From Candidatus Bandiella numerosa (GTDB lineage Bacteria > Pseudomonadota > Alphaproteobacteria > Rickettsiales > Midichloriaceae), in NCBI RefSeq assembly GCF_029981845.1, contig NZ_CP104164.1, positions 992,001-1,056,000 of the forward strand: a stretch of DNA of 64,000 bases, read 5' to 3'. How positions within the stretch are numbered: the stretch's first letter is position 1; each line of letters begins with the position of its first letter. Made by a program: the position numbers and the translations under genes. Positions 44,665-54,528 of the stretch are shown piece after piece. The notes under the pieces are model-generated. The model ran no database searches. It was not told the DNA's origin and worked only from the letters and a program-made list of their open reading frames with translations.

Positions 44665-45554
44665 AAATTGTAATATAACCGATAAAACAAACAAATTTAT
44701 AAGATTTCATAAGAACGGAAGATTCATACTACATACACCAAAAGTAGAAAGAGGAGAGCATGATAAAATTTCTTCATTATTGAGTAAAAATGAATATAAA
44801 TCTGTTTTGGAAATTTTTTCAGAAATAGATAAGATATTGAGTTTTACTGAGTGCTTTAAGCATTATAAGGTCAAGAACATAAGCAAAAAACCTGCTAAAG
44901 AAATATTTTATGGTGGAATTTTCGGATTAGGAACTAATATGGGACTACATAGATTATCAAATACATCGAAAGGAATCAATTATAATACATTGTATAATAC
45001 AGTAAATTGGTATTTTACAGTAGAAAATTTAAGTACAATAAATAAAAGTTTTATACAATTTATGAGTAAGTTATGGTTACCAACACTTTTTTAAAGGATA
45101 AAGAGTTACTTCATAGTTCTGGGGATGCTAAAAAATTTGTGGTATCGGCTGAATCCTTAAATGCAAATTTTTCATTTAAGTATTTTGGCCAAAATCATGG
45201 TAGTAGCGTTTATACTTTTTTAGATGAAAGGCAGATGTTGTTTTATACAACTATCTTTAGCAGTTCAGAACGTGATGCAGGATATGTAATAGATGGATTA
45301 TTATGTAATGCGGACATGAATATAGATACCCATTCTACCGATACACATGGATATACAGAAATAATCTTTGCTATATGCTATTTAATAGGAGTAGATTTTG
45401 CTCCACGTATCAAAAATATTGCCGCACAAAGTATATTTGCTTTTAATAAAAGTACTAAGCAAATACTCAAGGCGCAACACAAAACTCCTGTTTTACCAGC
45501 AAGATATATCAAAACCTCAGTAATAGAAGAAAACTGGGATAGCATTTTAAGATT
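44665..45554 (+). pseudogene. tnpA: Inverted fragment of the first Tn3 transposase
   Basis: The fragment is the reverse complement of 38268-39158, apart from one base lost in a T run (seven T there, six here, near 45090), which splits it into two frames. It ends exactly where traG begins to diverge, and it supplies the last codons and the stop codon of traG. It is a truncated second copy of the Tn4430-like transposase. Confidence 0.92.
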
Positions 45555-48201
45555 TATCTGAATCTAGTTTTTCATTAATTCCTAAACTATTTTTTTCTGC
45601 AATTTTACTGTTTGTAATTAAATCCTTGCCCGCATTGTCATAAACAGATTTACCGGGGGTTGGATGTACTCCTTGTTTAATATTTCCTTGTTCTTGATTA
45701 AATACTCCATATTGAGGTAGCTTCTTTTTTTCATCATCACCCAATACTTTGTCCATCACTTCTTGCTCTAATCCCACCTTCCCTTTTTGATGCTCAGCTT
45801 TATAGCCAGCGTCCATATTATTGATAATATCACTTTTCCTAAATCCAGGAATTAAGTCAGAAGATACTTTATTCGCAAACTCCTGTAGTAATATTCCTTT
45901 GTCTGCTGTTTTATCTGGATCAGCCAGCACTTGTATCGCCTTATCTCTGCCATATACCTCTCCATTTACCATTTTTCTATTTGCCACATAATCTACAAAC
46001 TGCTCAGTTATATCTTCATTTACTCCTATCCCCAATCTCTCCGCTGTCTGCTTTTGATCTGATATCCTATCTGCTATAGCATTATGTATATTTGCCATAT
46101 TTGAATATCTCTCCATCTGATTTAAACTTGTTTCTAAATTCTCCGTTAGCTTCTTATCTTCTCCACTTCCCTCATTATATCTCACATCTTTTAAATGTGA
46201 CGTTCCTACTTCTAAATGCTTTGTGACTCCTTGTGATTCCGCAAGACTCTTTCCTTCCTTTACAGCTTCGTCATATGACCCCTGACTCGAGAAGCTTGAC
46301 CCTGCTCCAAATCCAAATATCTTCCCTCCTAAACTAAGTGATATTTCAGCTGCCTGCTTTGCACTATATCCCTTATCTTCTTGTAGTGAATTTGTAAATT
46401 GCGCTGTTTTATTTATACTATCTGCATATCTGCTACTTTCTGATATCTGCCACCCTCTACTTTGTCCCACATTCCTACTCATACTCTCAAGCAATCCTTT
46501 TGAATTATTAACTGACATCGCCTTTGCTTCTTCATATTGCTCACTAAAGTTTGCGGCCGCTGACCTCTCCTTAGATATGCTACTACTAAAACCACTATCT
46601 ATAGCTCTTGAGATACTCATCTTATCTGGAAGCCTTGACATATTCATTCCTTCTCCTGCGATCACTCCACTTCTTCCTGCTCCCGTCATAAACCCCTGTG
46701 ACCCATCAAATCTTTCCATATCCATTCTTCCTGATTTATAACTAAGTCCCATGTCATGTTTAAATCCAGCTACATTCATCATAGCTCTGCCACCATATGA
46801 CACGCTATTAAGTGCTAGATTACCTGAGCTAACTTCATTTGATGCTGCTGATGCCGCTCCTGATATACCACTCGTCATTGTTCCCGCTAAATGCATAAAT
46901 GATCCAACTCCTCCCTGCATCAATGAATATGATATGAATGGTATCGAACTTGTGCAAAATGCCGCTATCGCCTCTATATTACCCTGAAGCGTCGTAAGTC
47001 CTACTGATGTCATCATGCTTAGCCCATCATTCCCTATGATGCCTTGGGTCTTATACTGCGCAACTGTACTCATTACCATATTTAATATCGCATATAAAGG
47101 TGCCCATAACTGCAGCCATATCAGTATCTGTAAATACTTACCAAGTATATTTATCCCAGTTGGCAACATTACCATTATCGCTATAAATATAAATCCCCCA
47201 TATGCTAAACAATCCATCACCACCTTAAGACCTATTAAAAATCCCGATGCCAATTCTCCTGTAGTTAAATACCAGGCTCTTTGCTGTATCGCCGCTTTTG
47301 ATGCTGCATAGTTTAAACTCACATCCTCTATCGCATTTATCATCATCTCTTGCTTCAGTATACTCTCTGCATTTTCTGCAATTCCAGACATAAATTGATA
47401 ACTACTAGTTAACTTCTCATTAAAGTAATTCTCAAATACCACTTCAGATGTTGTTTTATCCCTGTTTGGCATATTTCTCCTTCCTAAATATCCAGCTACT
47501 GCTTTTGTTTCTTTTTCTAAATCTGTAGCCAGTTTTGTCACTCCCTCCTTGCAAGTAACTATATCTGTATGTTTAGTTGCCTCATCTCTATAACTAAATC
47601 CATTAATCGGGTTTGCATTTGTGCTTACTAATTCCCATATATTTTTACTTTCTTTTAAATCTTTAACTGTATACTTACCACCCATCATCGCCTCAAGCAC
47701 CACACATTGCTCTATAAACCTGCTCATGTTCTCTTTCAGTACCCCATTCCTGATTCGATACTTATCCATATTCTTCAGAATCTTTGATGCAAACATCATC
47801 CCATTACCTCCGTAACTCTGATAATCTGGTAAACTAAAATACGTCTCAACTAAACCAGTCATGCTGTGACCTATACCACTTATTATTCCAGCACTCATCC
47901 CAAGTACCCACGGCACATCTCCAACTGGCTTTTCAAATTTAGTTACTGGATCACTAATCATTATATCAGTCTTTGGCGCAAGCATCAGCGTTGTTGATAA
48001 CCAAAACCAAAACATCCACTTTATTGGAACCATGGCCTTATTACTAACTATACTTGTAATTAACACCCATATTCCAAATAGCGTTGCAGCTATGTAAAAT
48101 GCATATGAATACTCATCATGCTTAAATATTGTAGCTACTGCATTAAATACATACCATAACTGTTCTCCACCTCCGTAACTCCATACCGTATAACTACTCA
48201 C
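45547..48201 (-). CDS. traG: TraG, mating-pair stabilisation/exclusion protein, C-terminus truncated
   Basis: An 884-residue F-type TraG (F has 938). The N-terminus has several membrane helices (YSYAFYIAATLFGIWVLITS, WMFWFWLSTTLMLAP, FIFIAIMVMLPTGINILGKY, ILIWLQLWAPLYAILNMVM). The C-terminal half is a long periplasmic, helical region (GFGAGSSFSSQGSYDEA). The last codons and the stop lie in the transposase fragment at or below 45554, so the native C-terminus is lost. TraG acts in pilus assembly and mating-pair stabilisation and, in F, interacts with TraS for entry exclusion. It overlaps traH by 8 bases. Confidence 0.93.
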   Translation of the reverse strand: MSSYTVWSYGGGEQLWYVFNAVATIFKHDEYSYAFYIAATLFGIWVLITSIVSNKAMVPIKWMFWFWLSTTLMLAPKTDIMISDPVTKFEKPVGDVPWVLGMSAGIISGIGHSMTGLVETYFSLPDYQSYGGNGMMFASKILKNMDKYRIRNGVLKENMSRFIEQCVVLEAMMGGKYTVKDLKESKNIWELVSTNANPINGFSYRDEATKHTDIVTCKEGVTKLATDLEKETKAVAGYLGRRNMPNRDKTTSEVVFENYFNEKLTSSYQFMSGIAENAESILKQEMMINAIEDVSLNYAASKAAIQQRAWYLTTGELASGFLIGLKVVMDCLAYGGFIFIAIMVMLPTGINILGKYLQILIWLQLWAPLYAILNMVMSTVAQYKTQGIIGNDGLSMMTSVGLTTLQGNIEAIAAFCTSSIPFISYSLMQGGVGSFMHLAGTMTSGISGAASAASNEVSSGNLALNSVSYGGRAMMNVAGFKHDMGLSYKSGRMDMERFDGSQGFMTGAGRSGVIAGEGMNMSRLPDKMSISRAIDSGFSSSISKERSAAANFSEQYEEAKAMSVNNSKGLLESMSRNVGQSRGWQISESSRYADSINKTAQFTNSLQEDKGYSAKQAAEISLSLGGKIFGFGAGSSFSSQGSYDEAVKEGKSLAESQGVTKHLEVGTSHLKDVRYNEGSGEDKKLTENLETSLNQMERYSNMANIHNAIADRISDQKQTAERLGIGVNEDITEQFVDYVANRKMVNGEVYGRDKAIQVLADPDKTADKGILLQEFANKVSSDLIPGFRKSDIINNMDAGYKAEHQKGKVGLEQEVMDKVLGDDEKKKLPQYGVFNQEQGNIKQGVHPTPGKSVYDNAGKDLITNSKIAEKNSLGINEKLDSDKS

Positions 48202-49675
48202 TACCCTTTACCTCATTATAACTTGTAAACATATGTTGTAATTTCTTCTCAACCATATTTGTCTTTTCTATGACACTTATTGCTGTTAGCATCCTTTGAT
48301 ATGCTCCAAACCTCTTATCTGTTATTAACTTCCTTGTATCTGATATATTCCTCTTGAAGTTTTCTATATATGTTCCGTCCATCTGCACTTTTGCAAGTTC
48401 GTCTATATTTACAGCTACAAAGTCCAGTACGCTCTCTAAATACCCAAGTATGTAGTCATATGCGATAGGCTCAGCATATTCATGAATGTTTATTACTGAA
48501 TTACCAACCATAAATGCATTTTGAACTGCAACTATCTTAAGTATCGGTATTTGCGTATTGTTTATTAAATTCTTCTCTTTATCTGTTAAATTACCACTAT
48601 GATCCCTCATTTTAGTTGCTATTCCCCTTAACATCTCTTCTATTTGCGGTACCAATGCTTTTGATTTATCAAACACCATCACCGTAGTTCCAACTTTTAG
48701 GCATTTTTCTGTATTATCACATGAATATAGTTTCGCTTGCTCCCCACTCTTTGATTCCCCAAACATTAACGTATCTAATACCTCTGCTTCTTTCACAAGC
48801 GTTGCTTTTTCCACCGTCTTTAACTCAGCACTATCTCCACTCCCCTCTTTATACCTAATTATCGTACCACTTATACTCATGAAGAATTCTGCTGCTGTTT
48901 TATTTTCTCCTTCCAGTGTAGCAAATTGTTTCTTAATAGCAGCCCACGCTATGTTAAATTCATCTCCTAATTGATCCTTGTATTGATTATCTTTCTTTGA
49001 ATTTACTTTTTTTCTTTCATTTATATCACCACATTTATGCCTTGCTTCAGCCCAATCTTTAAATTCTGACGTATTAGTTCCCATTGATTGGCATATCTGT
49101 TGATCTACTCTATCACTCTTTGGCCATGCACCTGCTACTAATGCTGATGCCGTCTCACAACTATTTATATTTAAACTATTGATCTCCCTCGCTATATCAT
49201 TTAACTTTTGCATTGTATTATATACCTGAGGCACATATGTCTGCAGGGCTAAATTAAATGCATATCCCGCTGCATTGCTTGGCACAGTTCTAAGTGCCTT
49301 GATCAAATCTTTCCCTATATGACTAAATGAACCCAAATGTGCGTCTATTCCACCACATCCTGCCTTAATTGACGGTGGCTGAAAATTAAACAACTGATAA
49401 CTCTTTGTAGGCACCCTTGCATATATACTTCCTCCTGTGTAATATCCACCAGATTGTGTTTTATAGGATCCCGCACTTGTTACATTTACTCCTCCTCCCA
49501 TTGCACTAAATAAGTTTTCCATATCCTTCCCCACTCCAGCACTCACATCTCTTTTTGTGATTATGAATGTTGTTATTAATATTGCATATACCAATATTTT
49601 TACTGCTCTTAATGCTCTTGCTACTATCACTGCGCTTCCTAACTTACCCAATTTAAATATTAGCATTCTCTTCAT
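48194..49675 (-). CDS. traH: TraH, pilus assembly protein
   Basis: A 493-residue protein; F TraH has 458. A membrane or signal segment lies near residues 25-45 (VKILVYAILITTFIITKRDVSA). Family landmarks are NLFSAMGGGVNVTSAGSYKT, GYYTGGSIYARVP, FQPPSIKAGCGGIDAHLGSF and a C-terminal coiled-coil. TraH works in the periplasm with TraF, TraW, TraU and TrbC in pilus extension. It sits between traF and traG with short spacings. Confidence 0.95.
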   Translation of the reverse strand: MKRMLIFKLGKLGSAVIVARALRAVKILVYAILITTFIITKRDVSAGVGKDMENLFSAMGGGVNVTSAGSYKTQSGGYYTGGSIYARVPTKSYQLFNFQPPSIKAGCGGIDAHLGSFSHIGKDLIKALRTVPSNAAGYAFNLALQTYVPQVYNTMQKLNDIAREINSLNINSCETASALVAGAWPKSDRVDQQICQSMGTNTSEFKDWAEARHKCGDINERKKVNSKKDNQYKDQLGDEFNIAWAAIKKQFATLEGENKTAAEFFMSISGTIIRYKEGSGDSAELKTVEKATLVKEAEVLDTLMFGESKSGEQAKLYSCDNTEKCLKVGTTVMVFDKSKALVPQIEEMLRGIATKMRDHSGNLTDKEKNLINNTQIPILKIVAVQNAFMVGNSVINIHEYAEPIAYDYILGYLESVLDFVAVNIDELAKVQMDGTYIENFKRNISDTRKLITDKRFGAYQRMLTAISVIEKTNMVEKKLQHMFTSYNEVKGSE

Positions 49676-49676
49676 A

Positions 49677-50501
49677 CTACCTACCTTGACTTCTGATCAA
49701 TTCTACTGCTTCCTTAGTTGCCTCTTTATTTACAACAAGTGCATCAACCCTTTCCTCTATCTCACTCTCACTTATATACCCAAATGCCAGTGGTATCATA
49801 TCGCCACTTTTTGGATGTACTGCAATAAGCGCAGGCACCGCCTTAATTCCTAATTGAGTTGATACTCCATTATCCCTTTTTGCATTTTCAAATCCTTCCA
49901 TCGGCACATCTCCTATCTGTACTGGCATTAAATCCCAACTATACTCATTTGCAAATCTCTTTACTACACTACTGAATCCTTGGCAGTATTTACAATCTAC
50001 TCTAAAAAAATACATCAATCCATATTCCTTACTTAGCTCCCTTATCTTTTGCCTTTTGTTTTTTGATACCTCCTCCTTAGATATATGAAGCGCATTATAT
50101 GATACTGGATGTTTAAGAGTTCTATCTAACTCTGGATTCTTGTATATCACTTTTTGCCATACCTCAGAGAACTTCTCACTCCTGTCTGCTATTTTCTCCT
50201 GTGTTTTTATATATTCTATTACATTTTTCTCAGTCGGCTTTATCATTGCATTATGCAGTTTACTTTCTACTTCTTTTTTGATATTCTCCACTTCTTGCGT
50301 AGGGGTTATAGCATTTGGCTTACTATTTTGTTCATGTGTATCAATCATTTCCTCGCTCTCTTTATTCCTTTCGTACCAATGCCAACCCCTCGCATGATTT
50401 TTGTAAAAGCTTTCATTACAATATCCACTATTTGTCATAGTAAGCACTATACTTACTATAAATATTACTTTTATAACTGATGTGGATACTGTTTTTTCCA
50501 T
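49677..50501 (-). CDS. traF: TraF, thioredoxin-like pilus assembly protein
   Basis: A 274-residue protein. A signal peptide (IKVIFIVSIVLTMTNSGYC) is followed by a family segment with Trp (HARGWHWYER) and a thioredoxin-like domain (LMYFFRVDCKYCQGFSSVVK) with Cys170 and Cys173 as C-x-x-C. F TraF lacks the second Cys, so this form may be redox active, as in other F-type systems. It would help disulfide formation in TraH, TraU and TraN, which are cysteine rich. The start touches the stop of the upstream PIN toxin gene. Confidence 0.93.
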   Translation of the reverse strand: MEKTVSTSVIKVIFIVSIVLTMTNSGYCNESFYKNHARGWHWYERNKESEEMIDTHEQNSKPNAITPTQEVENIKKEVESKLHNAMIKPTEKNVIEYIKTQEKIADRSEKFSEVWQKVIYKNPELDRTLKHPVSYNALHISKEEVSKNKRQKIRELSKEYGLMYFFRVDCKYCQGFSSVVKRFANEYSWDLMPVQIGDVPMEGFENAKRDNGVSTQLGIKAVPALIAVHPKSGDMIPLAFGYISESEIEERVDALVVNKEATKEAVELIRSQGR

Positions 50502-50896
50502 TAGCTACTCTTACTATATGCTGCCTTTAAATTTTTTATCATAGGATAATGCTTGATATTTAATGTCTTAAGCTCAAGACCTAAACATATTGCCGTTGCT
50601 CCTATTAAACCATCTGGTAATGCCACACTATGCGATTTATGATATTTCTGCTTATATAAACCACCTTCTTTCGCTATTTCTTGATTTATAGTTATAACTT
50701 CAAAATACTCCGTAAGGCCCTTTATTATATCACATTCCCTCGTATCTCTTGCTCCTGCATATAGTTCAGCTACTGTCACTACCGATATACACTGCATCCC
50801 AGTTTCTTCTTCAAGTAAATCTCTAGCTTTTGGCTCTCCTTTTAAGTAATCTATAATTACATCTGTATCATATAGGTATTTACCTTTTCCAGTCAT
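50501..50896 (-). CDS. vapC: PIN-domain toxin (VapC family) inside the tra operon
   Basis: A 131-residue protein. Acidic PIN residues: Asp in YLYDTDVIIDYL, Glu in VTVAELYAG, Asp in VALPDGLIGATAICLG. The last region is typical (LKTLNIKHYPMIKNL). It overlaps its antitoxin gene by 17 bases and abuts traF, so it is transcribed with the transfer genes. Confidence 0.9.
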   Translation of the reverse strand: MTGKGKYLYDTDVIIDYLKGEPKARDLLEEETGMQCISVVTVAELYAGARDTRECDIIKGLTEYFEVITINQEIAKEGGLYKQKYHKSHSVALPDGLIGATAICLGLELKTLNIKHYPMIKNLKAAYSKSS

Positions 50897-51092
50897 CTCT
50901 CATACCTCTTAAATCAATTTCATATCCGTCCCATATTCCATATGCTTCTTTGAGCTTGCTTTTGTCATATTTCTGTAAAAACTCATCTACCGCCTTCCTC
51001 ACCAACTCTGACTTTGAGCTTCCTATTTTTTTAGCTAACTTATCTAACATTTCATTTGCACTGTTAGGTAAATATAATTGTGTCTTAAACAT
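50880..51092 (-). CDS. Ribbon-helix-helix antitoxin
   Basis: A 70-residue protein from ATG 51092; the frame extends to 51155 but the extra 21 residues are AT-rich and unlike the family. It has the RHH pattern (FKTQLYLPNSANEMLDKLAK, GSSKSELVRKAVDEFLQKY) and a C-terminal toxin-binding tail (YGIWDGYEIDLRGMRDDW). It precedes and overlaps the PIN toxin. Confidence 0.85.
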   Translation of the reverse strand: MFKTQLYLPNSANEMLDKLAKKIGSSKSELVRKAVDEFLQKYDKSKLKEAYGIWDGYEIDLRGMRDDWKR

Positions 51093-51165
51093 TATGTTGC
51101 TGTATATTGTTACTATATCTTTTATTATACTTTTTATGCTTTTTATAATCAACATGATTTCTTTT

Positions 51166-51564
51166 TTATTTAATCCAATTCTCTACTTTAAGTCCTTCTA
51201 TTCTAGCAAAATCTTTAATGTTATTTGTAACTAAAGTCATTTTCTTGCTTTTAGTTATTGATGCTATACAAATATCCATATCAGGAACTATCTTGCCTTG
51301 CTTTTTCAATTCTGACTTAATCTCCCCATATCTCTTTGCAGCACTGCTGTCAAAATCCAGTACCTTAATATTTCTTATAAATCCTCTAACCGTTTCTATA
51401 TTACCCTTTACTTGAGACGAGTTATACGCTCCAAAATATAATTCAGCTTCATTGATAGCTGTTGTGTGTATCTTATCTATATCTATTGAACCTATCTTAT
51501 TTACAAGAGCATTTTGACCTTGTAAAAAGTATATAATAGTATCTGAGTCTAGTACGTAATTCAT
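51166..51564 (-). CDS. vapC: PIN-domain toxin (VapC family), second in the tra operon
   Basis: A 132-residue protein. PIN residues: Asp in YVLDSDTIIYFL, Glu in INEAELYFGA, Asp in VPDMDICIASI, and TLVTNNIKDFARIEGL with the final conserved Asn/Asp region. It resembles plasmid VapC proteins that cut initiator tRNA; the target here is not known. It overlaps its antitoxin by four bases. Confidence 0.92.
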   Translation of the reverse strand: MNYVLDSDTIIYFLQGQNALVNKIGSIDIDKIHTTAINEAELYFGAYNSSQVKGNIETVRGFIRNIKVLDFDSSAAKRYGEIKSELKKQGKIVPDMDICIASITKSKKMTLVTNNIKDFARIEGLKVENWIK

Positions 51565-51848
51565 TGCATTATCTCCTCTTTATTTATTCTGTGCTTTTTA
51601 ATTATCTCTAATATCTCTTTACCTTGGTCATCTTTTATACTTCCAGCAAAACTCATTAAACTTCCTACTTCTTTTGCTTTCTTCTCTGCATACATTGCTA
51701 CTGCTTCTGATATAATTTTACTTCTAGACATGGCATATCTTTCAGACATGCTGATTATTAAATTTCTTATTTTAGGACTAAATGTAATTGTCACTGTTGG
51801 TCTTTGTGGCTCTTTCATAATATTATAATTATTTGTCATGTATTGCAT
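51561..51848 (-). CDS. Ribbon-helix-helix (CopG-like) antitoxin
   Basis: A 95-residue protein. The core TVTITFSPKIRNLIISMSER followed by SRSKIISEAVAMYAEKKAKE follows the RHH DNA-binding fold. An internal Met (NIMKEPQRP) is an alternative start. The C-terminus (EILEIIKKHRINKEEIM) should bind the toxin, whose gene overlaps by four bases. Confidence 0.83.
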   Translation of the reverse strand: MQYMTNNYNIMKEPQRPTVTITFSPKIRNLIISMSERYAMSRSKIISEAVAMYAEKKAKEVGSLMSFAGSIKDDQGKEILEIIKKHRINKEEIMQ

Positions 51849-51931
51849 TATACCATATTTATTACTCTAATGCAACTACTGCACTTTATATAAATGCTAT
51901 ATTTATAACTTTTTTGCGCCATTATTAACAT

Positions 51932-53371
51932 TTATAACCCTCCATGATCCCTATTTTTATACTCTTCCTTATTGTATAAAGTCTCCTCATCTTTTGTATC
52001 TTTGCTCTTATCTCTCCCATCTGGCTTCTTCTGCCTACTTTCATTTAAATCTTCTGCTTCAGCAAACTTCTTCTCATATAACTTCTGATCATCTATCTGC
52101 TCATTTATATCTTCTGTGTCATTTTTAGCTGCACCTACACCACCCTCTGCCATCACATCGTTTTTAATTGTATTAATCTCTCCTTCCATTAATCTTTGCG
52201 TATGCTCAAGCGCCTTCTTCATATCTCCCATCCTGCTCCATATATTCTTTTTCTTAATATCTTCAGACAAAAACTCAAAATCTATCTTCTCAAAATCTAT
52301 CCCCTGCAATTCCTCTATGCTAAACCCAGTGCAATTAGGTGACTCTACATCTCCCCATCCCTTATTTATTAATCCTTTCTCCCTAGATTGCTTATTTATC
52401 TCCCTCGCTATTTTCGAATCATAACAACAATATGTTGTTCTTTTTATTATGCACGCTCCCAATACTCTACTACTACAAAATGTCCCAATTTCTACACACC
52501 TTTCTTCCTGCTTCATCTTCGCCAGATTCTTATCTCTTGCGCTACATTTTGCTCCTAACATCTTTCCCCATCCTCCTAACTTCGTACAACAATTTGTATA
52601 TCCTCCTATTTTCTTATCACATTTTTCATTATTACCCTTAAACACCGAACCATTAGCTTTCCACTCACCCTGCATCTCCTTAAGTGTAGCCAACATCCCT
52701 GCAGCGTTCCCCATCTCATCATTTGCCTTGTAACTCATATCAAAGCATTTTCCATCTATGCACTTTATTTCCTCCCCACACACAACTCTTTTTCTCTCCT
52801 CTATGTTATCCCTTTTAAATGATGGAGGCCTATACCTCTTCTCCTTTCTTATATATTTCTCACTTTCTTCACAATTATATACTCTATTCTGCGCTACACA
52901 CCAATCTCCCACCTTCTTTTTGCATTCTGTACTCTTTAGCTGGCAATATGATGCATCATCATATTGCGTGCAGTTATTCCTTGCATATCTCTTACATCTA
53001 TATGCATCCTTATATCTCCAACAGTCCCTGTAAACAGTTTTTCCATTTATTACCCTACTTGCTCCTGGCTCTATACAATCTCTTCCAACTCTCTCACACT
53101 TCCCATTTAACTCTACTTCTTTTTCTTCTCGCTCTTTCCTTGCTTTTTCTATCACCTCATCCATATCTTCACTTACTTTATAACCCTCTCCTGATACTCC
53201 AACACTTTTTTCTTTTGCATTAACTTCAATTATTAAAATAATTATTAATGCTATTATTAGCGCAATTCCAAGTAGCGGAATTTTAAAATATGTGCGTCCT
53301 AAAGATCCCGTACTTTCCATTTTTACCAATTTATCATCTTTTATTATCATAGCGGACAATCTCCATCCCAT
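51932..53371 (-). CDS. traN: TraN, C-terminal half (cysteine-rich)
   Basis: A 479-residue protein. A hydrophobic segment near residues 30-52 (FKIPLLGIALIIALIIILII) is followed by a Cys-rich region with TraN landmarks (CIEPGASRVINGKTVYRDCW, CTQYDDASYCQLKSTEC, CDKKIGGYTNCCTKLGGWGK). The last 110 residues are charged and disordered. TraN is the outer-membrane adhesin for mating-pair stabilisation, normally one protein of about 600 residues. Here the N-terminal half is a separate gene upstream, overlapping by 25 bases, and this half has its own export segment. Confidence 0.83.
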   Translation of the reverse strand: MGWRLSAMIIKDDKLVKMESTGSLGRTYFKIPLLGIALIIALIIILIIEVNAKEKSVGVSGEGYKVSEDMDEVIEKARKEREEKEVELNGKCERVGRDCIEPGASRVINGKTVYRDCWRYKDAYRCKRYARNNCTQYDDASYCQLKSTECKKKVGDWCVAQNRVYNCEESEKYIRKEKRYRPPSFKRDNIEERKRVVCGEEIKCIDGKCFDMSYKANDEMGNAAGMLATLKEMQGEWKANGSVFKGNNEKCDKKIGGYTNCCTKLGGWGKMLGAKCSARDKNLAKMKQEERCVEIGTFCSSRVLGACIIKRTTYCCYDSKIAREINKQSREKGLINKGWGDVESPNCTGFSIEELQGIDFEKIDFEFLSEDIKKKNIWSRMGDMKKALEHTQRLMEGEINTIKNDVMAEGGVGAAKNDTEDINEQIDDQKLYEKKFAEAEDLNESRQKKPDGRDKSKDTKDEETLYNKEEYKNRDHGGL

Positions 53372-54528
53372 TCATCACTACCCCACCTTGTGCAACAATA
53401 TTGAGTTGCTCTTAACTCAACATATAATCTTCCACTATTCCCAAATGCCAATTCTATTCTAATAGTATTATTTCCATCCCTTAAATACGGCACTAAATCC
53501 ACGTTTGGGCTCGTGTTATAGAATCTTTTTGTATTGCACGTTCTTACTACACTTCCTGAATGTAAATTTGTGAATTCACCATATCCTCCATGCCAACTTC
53601 TTTCTCTCCAATATGGTCCATCCCCACCCATACTATTATATGCCTGCACCCCATTTACTGATATTCTGATCCAATCACTGTATTGTATGTTAGTTACTCT
53701 GAATTCCTTTATAATATCTTTATTCTTTACTATAAAATTTATGTTTTTATCAATTATATGACATCTTCCACTATCTCGCACTTTATCTATTGTCCCTAAA
53801 TACAAATTCGGGTAATTTGCTCTCCAAAATATATTCCCATCTATACTTCCTTGCACCATTCCTCCTGCATCATATCCACAATCCATTTTTTCTATGCATT
53901 CCCCCATATTTTTTATACTTCGCTCGCAATAAAATAACTTATCCTCATCTTCTTCACATTTCTTATTCTCTCTTATCAACCTACTATCTTCCACATCTAC
54001 ATAATATTCCTCAAACTCTACATTCTCACCTCCCACATTCTTATCCGCTATTTTACACTCTGTTTTTCCTTCTACATTCAATCCTGATATCGGATTAGAA
54101 GTTACCGCATCACTCTTTTTTATAAATTCTTTATGCTGTAATTTCCCTGCTGTGTAATTTGACCTATGCGGATTCTCTGCATACGAACTCTTTGCAGCTC
54201 CTATCGCTTCCCTCACTCCTTCGTTTTCATCCTTCTCTTGTCCCTTTACCCTAGCGTCTCCCTTTGACCTTAATTCATACTCACTGTATCCTGATTCCTT
54301 TGGCTTCTCTGTATATCCGTCTAATTCCTTTACTTGATTACTAAGCTCTCCCTTACCAGTCTCCCCCACATACTCTTTTGCTTCTTTTTTATAATCATCT
54401 ATGTAATTAAAATTATATTCTTCTCCCTTAACTTGCTTCACTTCCATTAATATCACTACGTTCAATATTAATAAAATTGCAATTTTACTTTTGCTTCTTT
54501 CAACGCTAACTGGCTTTTTTAACCACAT
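53347..54528 (-). CDS. traN: TraN, N-terminal half
   Basis: A 393-residue protein with a signal peptide (SKIAILLILNVVILMEV), a charged region, then VEFEEYYVDVEDSRLIRENK and Cys residues typical of TraN (CEEDEDKLFYCERS, MDCGYDAG). Its C-terminal part looks like a beta-sandwich (VNGVQAYNSMGGDGPYW, LVPYLRDGNNTIRIELAFG) ending at CCTRWGSDEWDGDCPL. It overlaps the next gene by 25 bases and trbC by 10. Confidence 0.78.
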   Translation of the reverse strand: MWLKKPVSVERSKSKIAILLILNVVILMEVKQVKGEEYNFNYIDDYKKEAKEYVGETGKGELSNQVKELDGYTEKPKESGYSEYELRSKGDARVKGQEKDENEGVREAIGAAKSSYAENPHRSNYTAGKLQHKEFIKKSDAVTSNPISGLNVEGKTECKIADKNVGGENVEFEEYYVDVEDSRLIRENKKCEEDEDKLFYCERSIKNMGECIEKMDCGYDAGGMVQGSIDGNIFWRANYPNLYLGTIDKVRDSGRCHIIDKNINFIVKNKDIIKEFRVTNIQYSDWIRISVNGVQAYNSMGGDGPYWRERSWHGGYGEFTNLHSGSVVRTCNTKRFYNTSPNVDLVPYLRDGNNTIRIELAFGNSGRLYVELRATQYCCTRWGSDEWDGDCPL

